Positions 47,317 through 55,883 of a stretch of DNA of 56,087 bases are shown in pieces (position 1 is the stretch's first letter; each line of letters starts with the position of its first letter). The DNA is from Eubacterium sp. (GTDB lineage: Bacteria; Bacillota; Clostridia; Lachnospirales; Lachnospiraceae), in the NCBI GenBank assembly GCA_017634475.1, contig JAGBNH010000057.1:1-56087 (forward strand), given 5' to 3'. Position numbers and translations under genes: made by a program. The notes below the pieces were generated by a model. It saw only the letters and a list, made by a program, of their open reading frames with translations. It had not been told where the DNA came from and searched no databases.

Positions 47317-48294
47317 TCACTTTGCGTTTCGCGTATACCACTTCTTCAGCGTCTTCTCCGCCAGCTTTCCGAAGACGGTGAAATCCCGGTTCTCGTGAGC
47401 CTTCTCCTCCGGCGGAAGGACTGCCTTCCAGTCCCACCAGAAATATCCCGCAAACCAGGGAAGATCCCAGGTGGCTTCCATGGCGGTCTCATAAAAATCA
47501 GCCTGCTCCTGTTCATCCGTGGGTTTCTCCGGACGATCGTGGAAATCCCAGGGATAAGCGGTACAGCCCTGCTCGCTCCGGGTTCCGATCTCGGCAAACA
47601 TGATAGGTCTCTCAAAATGCTCGTGACAGCGCCTCAGGCCTTCCACCCAATATTTCCACCGTTCCCGCATGGTTTCCGGACCGGTATGCTCTGCGTCGGC
47701 CACCGGATAATAACCGGACAGACCGATCACATCCACCGCATCCAGCCAGGGGAACCGCAGCTCATCGCCATGGTTGATGTTATGCATGACGATACCGCTG
47801 TAAACCTTACGCACTTCACCGATCATCTTCCGGCAGCGGTCAGCCTGACTGTCCATTCCCGCCATCTCGCATCCGGTACAGAGCATTTCCACGCCGAGAC
47901 GCTCTGCCATCCTGGCATAATACACCATGAAGGTGGTATAGGACTGAAACCAGGGATCCCAGTAATTGGCCCCTTCCTCCGTGGGGAAATTGATCCTTGC
48001 ACGCCAGCTCCGGTCCAGGCAGTTGACCATGGGCTTAAGACATACCTTAAGTCCAAGGCTTTTCGCCAGCCTGATGGCATGCTCCACCTCCGCATCCGTC
48101 TGTGTCCTCCCGTAGAGGGAGAAGATGCGGGTGCTGTAGAAGGTTTCCTGCCAGGCATTCACCGGAAGGCAGATCCAGTCCAGTCCATTGGATGCAAGGC
48201 GCCGCATGGATTCCTCCGCCGCTTCCGTGAGCCATTCGCCGTCCCGGCTGAAGAAACCCCAGGTATAGCCCTTGCAGAATAATCTGTTGTTCAT
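47317..48294 (-). CDS. Beta-1,4-mannanase/mannosidase, GH113
   Basis: A 325-residue cytoplasmic barrel enzyme (no signal peptide). The start KGYTWGFFSRDGEW is typical of GH113, and family residues are acid/base Glu143 in LCTGCEMAG and nucleophile Glu235 in IMFAEIGTRS. ICLPVNAWQETFYST, KVCLKPMVNCLD and YFWWDWKAVLPP mark other strand ends. It would act on imported manno-oligosaccharides from the end or within the chain, as reported for the Roseburia counterpart. AAAGGAAG precedes ATG. It lies between manA and GH5 in the phosphomutase-led operon. Confidence 0.92.
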   Translation of the reverse strand: MNNRLFCKGYTWGFFSRDGEWLTEAAEESMRRLASNGLDWICLPVNAWQETFYSTRIFSLYGRTQTDAEVEHAIRLAKSLGLKVCLKPMVNCLDRSWRARINFPTEEGANYWDPWFQSYTTFMVYYARMAERLGVEMLCTGCEMAGMDSQADRCRKMIGEVRKVYSGIVMHNINHGDELRFPWLDAVDVIGLSGYYPVADAEHTGPETMRERWKYWVEGLRRCHEHFERPIMFAEIGTRSEQGCTAYPWDFHDRPEKPTDEQEQADFYETAMEATWDLPWFAGYFWWDWKAVLPPEEKAHENRDFTVFGKLAEKTLKKWYTRNAK

Positions 48295-48337
48295 TTCATA
48301 CTTCCTTTTGTAACTTGTGTTTCTGTATCCGACGACA

Positions 48338-48372
48338 GGATTCTTCGCTCACTCCGTTTGCTCAGAATGACA
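48338..48372. repeat. Dispersed repeat forming the 3' end of manA
   Basis: A 35-bp unit reading GGATTCTTCG to CTCAGAATGACA. Positions 48352-48372 encode the last seven residues of ManA (CHSEQTE) and 48349-48351 its stop codon. Confidence 0.85.
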
Positions 48373-49296
48373 TACGGGTGCCGAGAAGATAAACTCAGCC
48401 TCTCCGGATACTTCAATGGGCGGGTGTCCGAAGGGAATGATGAAATGATCTCCCTTCTTAAACACATCTCCGTCAAATGTTGCTTCTCCCGAAAGTACGG
48501 AACCGATCATAAAGGGTTCGGTCTGTTCAAGGGTTACGGTCTGTCCGGTGAGATCCCCCTTCCAGACCTTATAATATTTGCAGGAATAAAGCAGCTTCAG
48601 CCAGGAATCTCCCTCTGCCGCCTTTGCCCGGCGTTCCACGAAGGGAACCTCGATGACATCCAGACTCTTCTCGATATGAAGCGGTCTCGGCTTACCGTTC
48701 TGCAGACGGTCATAATCATACAGTCGATAGGTGATGTCACTGCTCTGCTGGCTTTCCAGGATCAGGGTCCCTGCCTTGATGGCATGCACGGTACCCGGAT
48801 CGATCTGGAAGAAATCCCCCTTTTTAATGGGAACCTCCCGGATCAGCTCCTTCCACCTGCCTCCGTAAACCATGTCCTTAAGCTCTTCTCTGGTCTTTGC
48901 ATTATGCCCGATGATGATGGTGGCGTCCGGAACACAGTCGATGATATACCAGCATTCCATCTTCCCCAGAGATCCGTTCTCATTCACCGCCGCATAGGCG
49001 TCATCCGGATGCACCTGGATGGACAGATCCCCGTTTGCATCAATGATCTTCGTAAGGAGCGGGAAACGATCCAGCGAAAGATTCCCGAACAGTTCCGGAT
49101 GCTCTGCCCAGAGTCTGGAAAGGGGCGTTCCGTCATAGGTTCCGCCGGCAACAGAGCCCTCTCCGTCTGGATGGGCACTGACAGCCCAGCATTCGCCGGT
49201 ATGATCACTTGGGATGGTATACCCGAAATCCTCCCGAAGACGGGTACCTCCCCAGATCGCTTCCTTAAAAATCGGTTTCATGCGTAATATTTCCAT
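48349..49296 (-). CDS. manA: Mannose-6-phosphate isomerase, class I
   Basis: A 315-residue zinc enzyme converting mannose-6-phosphate to fructose-6-phosphate. Metal ligands are visible in IQVHPDD (Gln94, His96), GKMECWY (Glu114) and DPGTVHA (His171). The short, single-cupin-pair length matches the Bacillus-type enzyme. AAGGAG lies 5 nt before ATG. The final residues (CHSEQTE) come from a dispersed repeat that replaced the original 3' end. In this locus it links GH130 and the phosphomutase to glycolysis. It follows the epimerase gene by 10 bp. Confidence 0.95.
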   Translation of the reverse strand: MEILRMKPIFKEAIWGGTRLREDFGYTIPSDHTGECWAVSAHPDGEGSVAGGTYDGTPLSRLWAEHPELFGNLSLDRFPLLTKIIDANGDLSIQVHPDDAYAAVNENGSLGKMECWYIIDCVPDATIIIGHNAKTREELKDMVYGGRWKELIREVPIKKGDFFQIDPGTVHAIKAGTLILESQQSSDITYRLYDYDRLQNGKPRPLHIEKSLDVIEVPFVERRAKAAEGDSWLKLLYSCKYYKVWKGDLTGQTVTLEQTEPFMIGSVLSGEATFDGDVFKKGDHFIIPFGHPPIEVSGEAEFIFSAPVCHSEQTE

Positions 49297-49305
49297 AACA
49301 TCTCC

Positions 49306-50496
49306 TTATTGTTCTCCCAGCCGCTTCAGTACCTCGAAATACATACGCCCGTTGTGATAGGGGCAGGTCCAGGCATCCGCGATACATTTCTTCGGATCCG
49401 GCGTACCGTCCGCAGCAACCTCCGCGTACCAGCAGGAGCCCTCCCGCCGGTCAATGATATATTCCTTCGTATACTCCCAGACAGCCAGTGCCGCCTTCAG
49501 ATACTCTTCCTTTTTGACATCCTCCGCGCCGCTCTTCTGCCAGCCGTTCAGGAAGCCGATGATGGCTTCGCATTCCACCCACCATACACGGGTTTCCAGT
49601 ACCTTGCCCTTCTCACATTCCGCCGGAAGACTGTGCCCGTCAAATGCAGTATCATAGATCTTCCTGGTCAGGATCCCGGTGAGCCTGGACAGGTCGTAGA
49701 TCGTCCCCTCCGCTCCCAGAACCTCAACGGTCCGGTCGATGAGCCAGGCAGCCTCAATATCGTGTCCGTAGGAATGCAGATCGATGAGGCTGTTATACTC
49801 CGAATCGAAGAACACCTCCAGTCTGCCGAGCTCCGGGTTGAACAGCTTATTCTTAAAGAGCAGCAGGATCTCCTGCAGCCGGTCCCGGGTAGCATCCGTG
49901 GGTGCGACCCGATGTAATTCCGTATATGCTTCCATCACGTGAAGCAGGGTGTTCATGGTCCTGTCGGCCATGACGCCGTTTTCCGACAGCTTCTCATTGG
50001 ATTCCGGGCCAAAATCCCGGGTAAAGGCCTCGAGGTATCCGCCCTCGTCCCGGCATCTGGTCTCGATCACCTGCATCAGCTGTCTTGCCGTGGTCAGGGC
50101 TTCCTCATCCCCGGATGCTGCATAATAAGAAGACAGACCATAGATGGCAAAGGCCTGATTATAGGTATGCTTGGTCGTGTCCGAGGGCTGCCCCTTTGCA
50201 TCCACCGACCAGTAAACTCCGCCGTATTCCGGATCCAGGAAGGCGGACCGTAAGAAATCGTATGCCTGCTTTGCATAAGGCAGATACTTCTCATCCCCCA
50301 GGGTGAGATATGCATTTGAAAATGTCCAGAGGATGCGGCTGTTCAATATGCATCCCTTCACTGCGTCCTTCTTCAGATTAAGATTAAAGTCAACCTCGCC
50401 GTAATAGCCTCCCTGTTCCCGGTCCAGAAGGTTCATCCAGAAGGGGAACACATGGGATTTGAATTCTGTTTCCAATTCTTTGATTATTTCGTACAT
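49306..50496 (-). CDS. N-acylglucosamine/cellobiose 2-epimerase family enzyme
   Basis: A 396-residue (alpha/alpha)6-barrel epimerase. Conserved features include FPFWMNLLDREQGGYYGEVD, LNSRILWTFSNAY, YGGVYWSVDAKGQP, KHTYNQAFAIYGLSSYYAAS, SYGHDIEAAWLIDR and VWWVECEAIIGFLNGWQ, with paired His residues as in cellobiose 2-epimerases. It would convert mannobiose to mannosyl-glucose before phosphorolysis, as in Roseburia and Ruminococcus mannan pathways. A dedicated mannosylglucose phosphorylase is not seen in the window. The start at 50496 follows GAGG; the 11-codon longer reading has no clear site. Confidence 0.9.
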   Translation of the reverse strand: MYEIIKELETEFKSHVFPFWMNLLDREQGGYYGEVDFNLNLKKDAVKGCILNSRILWTFSNAYLTLGDEKYLPYAKQAYDFLRSAFLDPEYGGVYWSVDAKGQPSDTTKHTYNQAFAIYGLSSYYAASGDEEALTTARQLMQVIETRCRDEGGYLEAFTRDFGPESNEKLSENGVMADRTMNTLLHVMEAYTELHRVAPTDATRDRLQEILLLFKNKLFNPELGRLEVFFDSEYNSLIDLHSYGHDIEAAWLIDRTVEVLGAEGTIYDLSRLTGILTRKIYDTAFDGHSLPAECEKGKVLETRVWWVECEAIIGFLNGWQKSGAEDVKKEEYLKAALAVWEYTKEYIIDRREGSCWYAEVAADGTPDPKKCIADAWTCPYHNGRMYFEVLKRLGEQ

Positions 50497-50563
50497 TTCT
50501 TCCTCACTGAATACTGCGGAATAATGCAATCGCTCCGCAATTATTTAATCAATATATCTTTGT

Positions 50564-50656
50564 CTGTCATTCTGACTTTTTTATCTGTCATTCTGAGGGA
50601 ACGAAGTGACCGAAGAATCCCCCGGTCAGATTCATTGCGCTTTACTCAGGATGACA
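50564..50656. repeat. Dispersed palindromic repeat downstream of the phosphomutase gene
   Basis: A partial unit (CTGTCATTCTGA) and a full unit (TGTCATTCTGAG, GAAGAATCCCCCGG, CTCAGGATGACA) between the epimerase and phosphomutase genes. The unit ends 6 bp before the phosphomutase stop codon. Confidence 0.8.
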
Positions 50657-50662
50657 TCTGCT

Positions 50663-52381
50663 TTACGCGTAGCTCACCAGCTCCTGCCGCAGCTTTTCCA
50701 GATGCTCCTCGGAAGCCTCCAGCGATGCTTCCTTTACCCCATAGTAGAACTTGATCTTGGGTTCTGTTCCGGAGGGTCTTGCGCAGGCCCAGGCATTATC
50801 CGAAAGCTCAAAGTAAAGAACGTTGGACTTGGGCAATCCGGTGGATGTCTCCTCTCCCGTGATCAGATCCTTACGGATACCGGTGTTGTAGTCCCGGATA
50901 GCCAGGACCTGGAGACCTGCCAGTTCCTTCGGAGGATTGTTCCGGAAGGTTTCCATCTTGGCTTTTATCTCGGCTGCGCCGTCCTTTCCCTTACATACGA
51001 TGAAATCCAGACCTTCCTTAAAGTAGCCGTAACGCTCATAGAGCTCCACCATTGCATCCCACAGCGTCATGCCCTTCTTCTTATAGTAGGCAGCCACTTC
51101 GCAGAGCATCATGACGGAACCCACAGCATCCTTATCTCTTGCATAGGTTCCGGCAAGACAGCCGAAGCTCTCTTCCAGACCGAAGAGATAATCATAGGTT
51201 CCCTGCTCCTCGAAGAAACGGATCTGTTCGCCGATGTATTTGAACCCGGTCAGGGTCTCCATCAGCGCCACACCGTAATCTTCAGCCAGAAGCCTGGTCA
51301 TATCCGTAGTTACAATGGTATCGCAGAGTGCAGGGTTCGGGGGCATGGTGCCTGTAGCCTTACGTTCCTTTAAAATGTAGTCCGCAATGAGAATGCCGGA
51401 CATATTCCCGCTGAACTCGATGATTTTTCCTGTTTTGGTATCCTTGCAGCATACCCCCAGACGGTCAGCGTCTGGATCGGTGGCCAGGACGATATCCGCG
51501 TCCACCTTCTCTGCCAGGCGAAGTACGTATTCCCAGGCATCCGGATTCTCCGGATTGGGCTTCGGAACCGTGGGGAAATTGCCGTCGGCGATCTTCTGCT
51601 CCGGTTCTACATAGACCTGCGTGAAGCCAAGCTCCTTAAGCACACGGCGCACCGGTACATTTCCGGTGCCGTGAAGAGGGGTATAGGCAACCACGAAGTT
51701 CGGAGCCATTTCCCGAATGATCTCCGGATGGATGCTAAGGGACTTCACGGCCGCAATGAACTTGTCATCCAGCTCCTCCCCCACGATGTGGAATAGTCCG
51801 GCTACCCGGGCATCATCCTCGTCCATGGTGCGGACATCGGTGATATCCGTAAGCTTCTCCACTTCATCCATGATCCCCTTGTCATGCGGCGGCGTGATCT
51901 GTCCGCCATCCTCCCAGTAAACCTTATATCCGTTATATTCCCGCGGGTTGTGGCTGGCCGTGATCATGACCCCGGCGATGCAGCCCAGCTCTCTCACACC
52001 GAAGGACAGCTCCGGCGTGGGGCGAAGGGATTCCGTAAGATAAGTTTTGATGCCGTTGGCGTTCAGCACCAGTGCCGCTGCCCGGGCAAACTCGGGCGAA
52101 AAAAGGCGATTATCATGGGTCAGCATAACGCCCTTATCCTGTCCGCCTCTGGAAAGGATATAATTCGCCAGCCCCTGTGTAGCCTGACGAACGGTATACA
52201 CATTGATCCTGTTGGTTCCGGCACCGATCTCTCCCCGGAGACCTCCGGTCCCAAACTCCAGCGTACGATAAAACCGGTCCTCGATCTCTTTTTCGTCAGT
52301 AAGCGCCTTTAATTCGGCCTGTGTCGCCTGGTCAAAATAAGGATCCGTGCACCATTTCTCATATTCTTCTCTGTAATTCAT
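50663..52381 (-). CDS. Hexose phosphomutase (phosphoglucomutase/phosphomannomutase type)
   Basis: A 572-residue cytoplasmic enzyme of the alpha-D-phosphohexomutase family. The phosphoserine loop is MITASHNPREYNG (Ser143), the metal loop TDPDADRLG (302-309), the sugar loop GLEESFGCLAG, and the phosphate loop RPSGTEPKIKFYY. It would convert mannose-1-phosphate from GH130 to mannose-6-phosphate. The start at 52381 follows GAGGGAG by 5 nt; 32 extra upstream codons overlap the promoter region. It is first in an operon with the epimerase, manA, GH113, GH5, LacI and deacetylase genes. Confidence 0.95.
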   Translation of the reverse strand: MNYREEYEKWCTDPYFDQATQAELKALTDEKEIEDRFYRTLEFGTGGLRGEIGAGTNRINVYTVRQATQGLANYILSRGGQDKGVMLTHDNRLFSPEFARAAALVLNANGIKTYLTESLRPTPELSFGVRELGCIAGVMITASHNPREYNGYKVYWEDGGQITPPHDKGIMDEVEKLTDITDVRTMDEDDARVAGLFHIVGEELDDKFIAAVKSLSIHPEIIREMAPNFVVAYTPLHGTGNVPVRRVLKELGFTQVYVEPEQKIADGNFPTVPKPNPENPDAWEYVLRLAEKVDADIVLATDPDADRLGVCCKDTKTGKIIEFSGNMSGILIADYILKERKATGTMPPNPALCDTIVTTDMTRLLAEDYGVALMETLTGFKYIGEQIRFFEEQGTYDYLFGLEESFGCLAGTYARDKDAVGSVMMLCEVAAYYKKKGMTLWDAMVELYERYGYFKEGLDFIVCKGKDGAAEIKAKMETFRNNPPKELAGLQVLAIRDYNTGIRKDLITGEETSTGLPKSNVLYFELSDNAWACARPSGTEPKIKFYYGVKEASLEASEEHLEKLRQELVSYA

Positions 52382-52455
52382 GAATACTCCCTCGTTATGC
52401 GTAATTTTGAATCGCCAGTTTGATTTAGGTAATTTTAGACTAAAAACCAACTTAA

Positions 52456-52484
52456 ATTTTAGCCTTAATATTTGCATCTGTCAA
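52456..52484 (-). promoter_or_regulatory. Promoter of the phosphomutase-led operon
   Basis: TTGACA (52479-52484) and TAAAAT (52456-52461) are 17 bp apart on the minus strand, 74 bp before the start codon. Downstream of -10, GTTTGATTTAG and CTAAAAACCAAC (about 52429-52451) form an imperfect inverted repeat that could bind a repressor. Confidence 0.75.
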
Positions 52485-52561
52485 TCCTATATTTGCTGAT
52501 TTTTACCCCATTTTTACTCATTTTCCTACAGTAAAAAAAAAGTTTTTGGAAAAAATGCACG

Positions 52562-52598
52562 AAAAAAGGACCGGTTGGTTAAAAACCGGTCCTTTTTT
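52562..52598. terminator. Strong intrinsic terminator after the pyrophosphatase gene
   Basis: AAAAAAGGACCGGT (52562-52575) pairs perfectly with ACCGGTCCTTTTTT (52585-52598), so it can work on both strands. On the minus strand it starts at the pyrophosphatase stop codon and insulates the mannan locus. Confidence 0.95.
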
Positions 52599-53140
52599 TA
52601 GTTATGAATCTCTTTACCGTAATGCTCTTTATAATTCCTGATGCAGTACTCGATGACCCGGATCGCCTCTGTGGAATCCTCAATGTCGTCCACCTTGGTC
52701 TCCTTCCCCTCCAGGTTCTTGTAGATGGTGAAGAAGTGCTTGATCTCATCGAAAATGTGTTTCGGCAGCTCGGAAATATCCGTGTAGCCGTTGTAGGTGG
52801 GGTCACTGTAGGGCATGGCGATGATCTTCTCATCCCCCAGGCCGCCGTCCAGCATCTTCATCACACCGATGGGGTAACACCGCACCAGGGTTCCCGGCTG
52901 GATATTCTCGGTACACAGCACCAGCACATCCAGAGGATCGTGGTCATCTCCCAGCGTCCTGGGAATAAATCCGTAGTTTGCCGGATAATGGGTGGAGGTA
53001 TAGAGCACCCGGTCCAGGATCAGCATGCCCGTCTCCTTATCCAGCTCATATTTCATCTTGCTTCCCCTGCTGATCTCGATCACAGCGATAAAGTCCTTGG
53101 GGAATATCCGATCTTCTCTGATATCATGCCATATGTTCAT
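52598..53140 (-). CDS. ppa: Inorganic pyrophosphatase, family I
   Basis: A 180-residue soluble enzyme that splits pyrophosphate. The signature is LGDDHDPLDVLVL (Asp65, Asp66, Asp68, Asp71), with other family residues in VIEISRGSKMKYELDKETG and HYPANYGFIPRTLG, and EKIIAMPYSDP later on. AGGAG lies 8 nt before ATG. It is a single gene closed by a strong terminator; repeats occupy its upstream region. It is most likely a housekeeping gene marking the edge of the mannan locus. Confidence 0.95.
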   Translation of the reverse strand: MNIWHDIREDRIFPKDFIAVIEISRGSKMKYELDKETGMLILDRVLYTSTHYPANYGFIPRTLGDDHDPLDVLVLCTENIQPGTLVRCYPIGVMKMLDGGLGDEKIIAMPYSDPTYNGYTDISELPKHIFDEIKHFFTIYKNLEGKETKVDDIEDSTEAIRVIEYCIRNYKEHYGKEIHN

Positions 53141-53160
53141 CGATCATTCTCCTACTATAA

Positions 53161-53384
53161 AGATCCTTCGGGCTGCGCCCTCAGGATGACAACATCATTT
53201 CATGTCATTCTGAGCCGCAAGGCGAAGAATCTTTCGGCTTGCCGGGGTAAAGATCCTTCGGGCTACGCCCTCAGGATGACACGCTACGGATCCCGGGCTA
53301 CGCCCTCAGGATGACAACATCATTTCATGTCATTCTGAGCCGCAAGGCAAGCGCAGTCTTGCGCGAGCCTGAAGGCGAAGAATC
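53161..53384. repeat. Large dispersed repeat cluster
   Basis: The interval upstream of the pyrophosphatase gene is built from at least five units: AGATCCTTCGGGCTGCGCCC with TCAGGATGACA, and TGTCATTCTGAGCCGCAAGG with GAAGAATC, in alternating orientation; some stretches are repeated identically (ACAACATCATTTCATGTCAT twice). It ends 2 bp before the stop codon of the small membrane protein gene. No gene is seen here. Confidence 0.85.
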
Positions 53385-53386
53385 TT

Positions 53387-53884
53387 TTACACCTGCGGCT
53401 TTCCCGCTGCACGCTTACCAACCACCAGCCGCATGAACAGCGGTGCGAAGATAAAGATCAGCACATATCCCACCAGGAAGCATACCAGCAGGGACTTCAG
53501 CAGCATGGGAACATAGGGGATCTGGGCACCATTACTTGTGGCCATAAAATAAGCCACTGTAGACATGATCACCGTAATGATGGGGGTATAGATCAGATCC
53601 GAGACCAGCGTCTCCATAAGATGCGCCGGAAGACTTCCGGGCTTCAGGTTGAGAGCCCTGTCCACACCATCATTTACCTTCTTCATGGGAACGATCAGTC
53701 CGATGATCAGGCTGATGACCAGCGTGATACCGAAGCTGATGAAAAAGCTGCCGATCTTAAACTCATCTGCCAGAAACAGATTTGCCACAAGTGAGAGGCA
53801 CAGACTTAAGGTTACGCCCATTAAGATACTGATCCGTCTTCCAATTCGTTTCATGCGCAGTGCGCCGACTTGTCTTTCCTGCAT
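53387..53884 (-). CDS. Small polytopic membrane protein of unknown function
   Basis: A 165-residue protein with four membrane segments (SILMGVTLSLCLSLVANLFL, FFISFGITLVISLIIGLIVP, IYTPIITVIMSTVAYFMAT, LVCFLVGYVLIFIFAPLF). Positive residues flank the first segment. I recognise no family with confidence. AAGGAG lies 9 nt before ATG at 53884. It begins 25 bp after the stop of the EAL protein gene, so the two are probably co-transcribed and it might be a membrane partner of c-di-GMP control; that link is speculative. Confidence 0.75.
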   Translation of the reverse strand: MQERQVGALRMKRIGRRISILMGVTLSLCLSLVANLFLADEFKIGSFFISFGITLVISLIIGLIVPMKKVNDGVDRALNLKPGSLPAHLMETLVSDLIYTPIITVIMSTVAYFMATSNGAQIPYVPMLLKSLLVCFLVGYVLIFIFAPLFMRLVVGKRAAGKPQV

Positions 53885-53909
53885 TTACATTTACTCCTTG
53901 TTCATTTTT

Positions 53910-55622
53910 CTAGTACGTGTGCCGGTCCAGTCGCTCCTCGAAGCTTTCCAACGGCAGCGGACGATCAAAGAAGAAGCCCTGAGCCAGATCACAGTTATTC
54001 TTCTTCAGAAGCTCTACCTGCTGAGCGGTCTCCACACCCTCTGTTATACACTCCAGTCCCAGCGCCCTGGCCATACTCACAACATACCGGAACATAACGC
54101 TCCGGATACTGTCCTCACCATCCTCGTCGGTAGGAAGGAGGCTCTTATCTATCTTCAGTACATTCCAGGGGATCTCCCTCAGCAGATTCAAGGATGAATA
54201 ACCTACGCCGAAATCGTCCACCGCGGTACAGATCCCGGCCTGCTGCAGGCCGCTAACCACTCGCTTAAGATCACGGAATTCCACATCCGTGGTGGTCTCG
54301 GTAAGCTCGATCTCGATATATTGATGGGGAACTTCATTTCGATCCACGATCTCCAGGATATGCTCCAGCAGATCCACGTCCAGCATGTGCTTCCGGGATA
54401 GATTTACGGAGATCCGCACCACCTGTTTCCCTTCCATAAGCCACCGGTGAATGTCCCGGCAGACCATTTCCAGCATATAGAAATCCAGCTTGCAGATATC
54501 CGTATTCTGTTCCAGAACGGGGATAAATGCCACGGGCGGAATAATCTCATCCTCGTGGAACCACCGGCAGAGTGCCTCAGCACCCACCAGTTCCTTTCCC
54601 CACACATCAACCTTCGGCTGATAGAACACCCGAAATTCCTTCTTCCGGATGGCATTCGGGAACATCCGCTGGATCCGGGAATTCCGTTCCCTCTGTTCCT
54701 CCATCATTTCATCATAGAAAACGATCTCATCACCACCGGCATGTCTCGCAGCCTGTCCCGCATTCAGGATCTTATCCATCACATCTCCCGGATCCCGAAG
54801 GACAAAATCCTGAGGGATCGGAAATACACCTGCCGTAGCCTGGATATACACCTTCTCCTGCGTCGTCGGATCGAAGACCACGGTAGTCCCCTTCAGATAA
54901 TCCACTACCTGGTCCAGCACCTCCGCGCTGCAGAGCAGAAGATAATTATCTCCGCCCATTCGTCCCATCACACCGTCTTCCGCAATGATCTCCTGCAGAC
55001 GGTTAAAATGATTCCGCATGACCACCGTCCCGGCGATCCTTCCGATCTGCTGATTGACCAAAGAGAAATGTTTCAGGTTATAATGGATCGCCACCATACC
55101 GTTCAGCTGGTCCAGCATGGCAAACCGCTGCATTGCCCGGAAGAAATAGCGGATATTGTGATAACCGTCCGCATCGAAGTAGGTGAAATGGTCCACCTCC
55201 TTCCCCAACCTGAGCCGGCTGATATAAACCACCAGGGTATGCTGGATCAGATCGATCCTGGAAATCTCCTCATCCGTCCAGGGCGCTGCGTCCGGGGACT
55301 GAAAGATATGGATATGCACGATGGTAAATGCATCGACTGCCAATCGGTTCCGCATCCGTTCTTCGGAGGGATTGCCCGTGTCATAGCAGGTATAGGAATC
55401 GCCCTTATTGGCCTTCTCCTCCTTGTGCCCGCTATAGAACACGCCTGTCAGTTTTTCCACACGAAGAAAACGGCACAGCTCCGAAAGGGCTTCTCCAACC
55501 TGCCTGGAGACATCCTCTCCGTTCATCCCGTTCATCTCATTCATATCCCGCAGAAACTTCTCCAGCAGAGAATTGTACTGAGGGTTGTTCTGCGAGTTAT
55601 TTGCTGAAAAAAACTCCGCCAT
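53910..55622 (-). CDS. c-di-GMP phosphodiesterase (EAL) with degenerate GGDEF domain
   Basis: A 570-residue soluble signalling enzyme. Residues 1-140 resemble a GAF-like sensory region, 145-305 a GGDEF domain whose active site reads GRMGGDNY (221-227) instead of GG(D/E)EF and should be inactive, and 320-570 an EAL domain. The EAL domain keeps YQPKVD, GAEALCRW (EAL 349-351), SVNLS (Asn407), ELTETT, DDFGVGYSSL (Asp469-470), LKIDKSLL (Lys493) and TEGVET (Glu528), so hydrolysis of c-di-GMP to pGpG is expected. CGGAG lies 9 nt before ATG. It precedes a small membrane protein gene. No membrane segments are seen. Confidence 0.92.
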   Translation of the reverse strand: MAEFFSANNSQNNPQYNSLLEKFLRDMNEMNGMNGEDVSRQVGEALSELCRFLRVEKLTGVFYSGHKEEKANKGDSYTCYDTGNPSEERMRNRLAVDAFTIVHIHIFQSPDAAPWTDEEISRIDLIQHTLVVYISRLRLGKEVDHFTYFDADGYHNIRYFFRAMQRFAMLDQLNGMVAIHYNLKHFSLVNQQIGRIAGTVVMRNHFNRLQEIIAEDGVMGRMGGDNYLLLCSAEVLDQVVDYLKGTTVVFDPTTQEKVYIQATAGVFPIPQDFVLRDPGDVMDKILNAGQAARHAGGDEIVFYDEMMEEQRERNSRIQRMFPNAIRKKEFRVFYQPKVDVWGKELVGAEALCRWFHEDEIIPPVAFIPVLEQNTDICKLDFYMLEMVCRDIHRWLMEGKQVVRISVNLSRKHMLDVDLLEHILEIVDRNEVPHQYIEIELTETTTDVEFRDLKRVVSGLQQAGICTAVDDFGVGYSSLNLLREIPWNVLKIDKSLLPTDEDGEDSIRSVMFRYVVSMARALGLECITEGVETAQQVELLKKNNCDLAQGFFFDRPLPLESFEERLDRHTY

Positions 55623-55730
55623 TCACTCATTCTCCGGTTCAAATGATGCGTACTTAAGTTGATTTTACCATAAAGAAGGGGTTTATGCATTCCTTTTTTG
55701 TGAACTTTTCAGAGACCCGGCAAATACCGT

Positions 55731-55883
55731 TATTCACGGGTTATTATCCCCACAAATCAGCACCACCAGCTTAGCTGGTGGTTTGCTCTGCGGCTATAAG
55801 CCGCTGTTCCCTGCTTGCCTCTAAAGAGGCTCTGAAGATCCGCCTTCCGCACTGCGGTCACGGGCTGGCTCTAAAGAGCCTTT
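55731..55883. mobile_element. Right-end region of an IS200/IS605-type element with hairpins
   Basis: Downstream of the transposase gene, a series of small perfect hairpins: ACCACCAGC/GCTGGTGGT (55762-55782), GCGGCT/AGCCGC (55790-55804), GCCTCT/AGAGGC (55817-55830), CCGC/GCGG (55847-55857) and GGCTCT/AGAGCC (55867-55880). Subterminal hairpins are what IS200/IS605 transposases recognise at the element ends. The outer boundary is not certain; TATTCACGGGTTA at 55731-55743 recurs inverted at 328-340. Confidence 0.6.
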
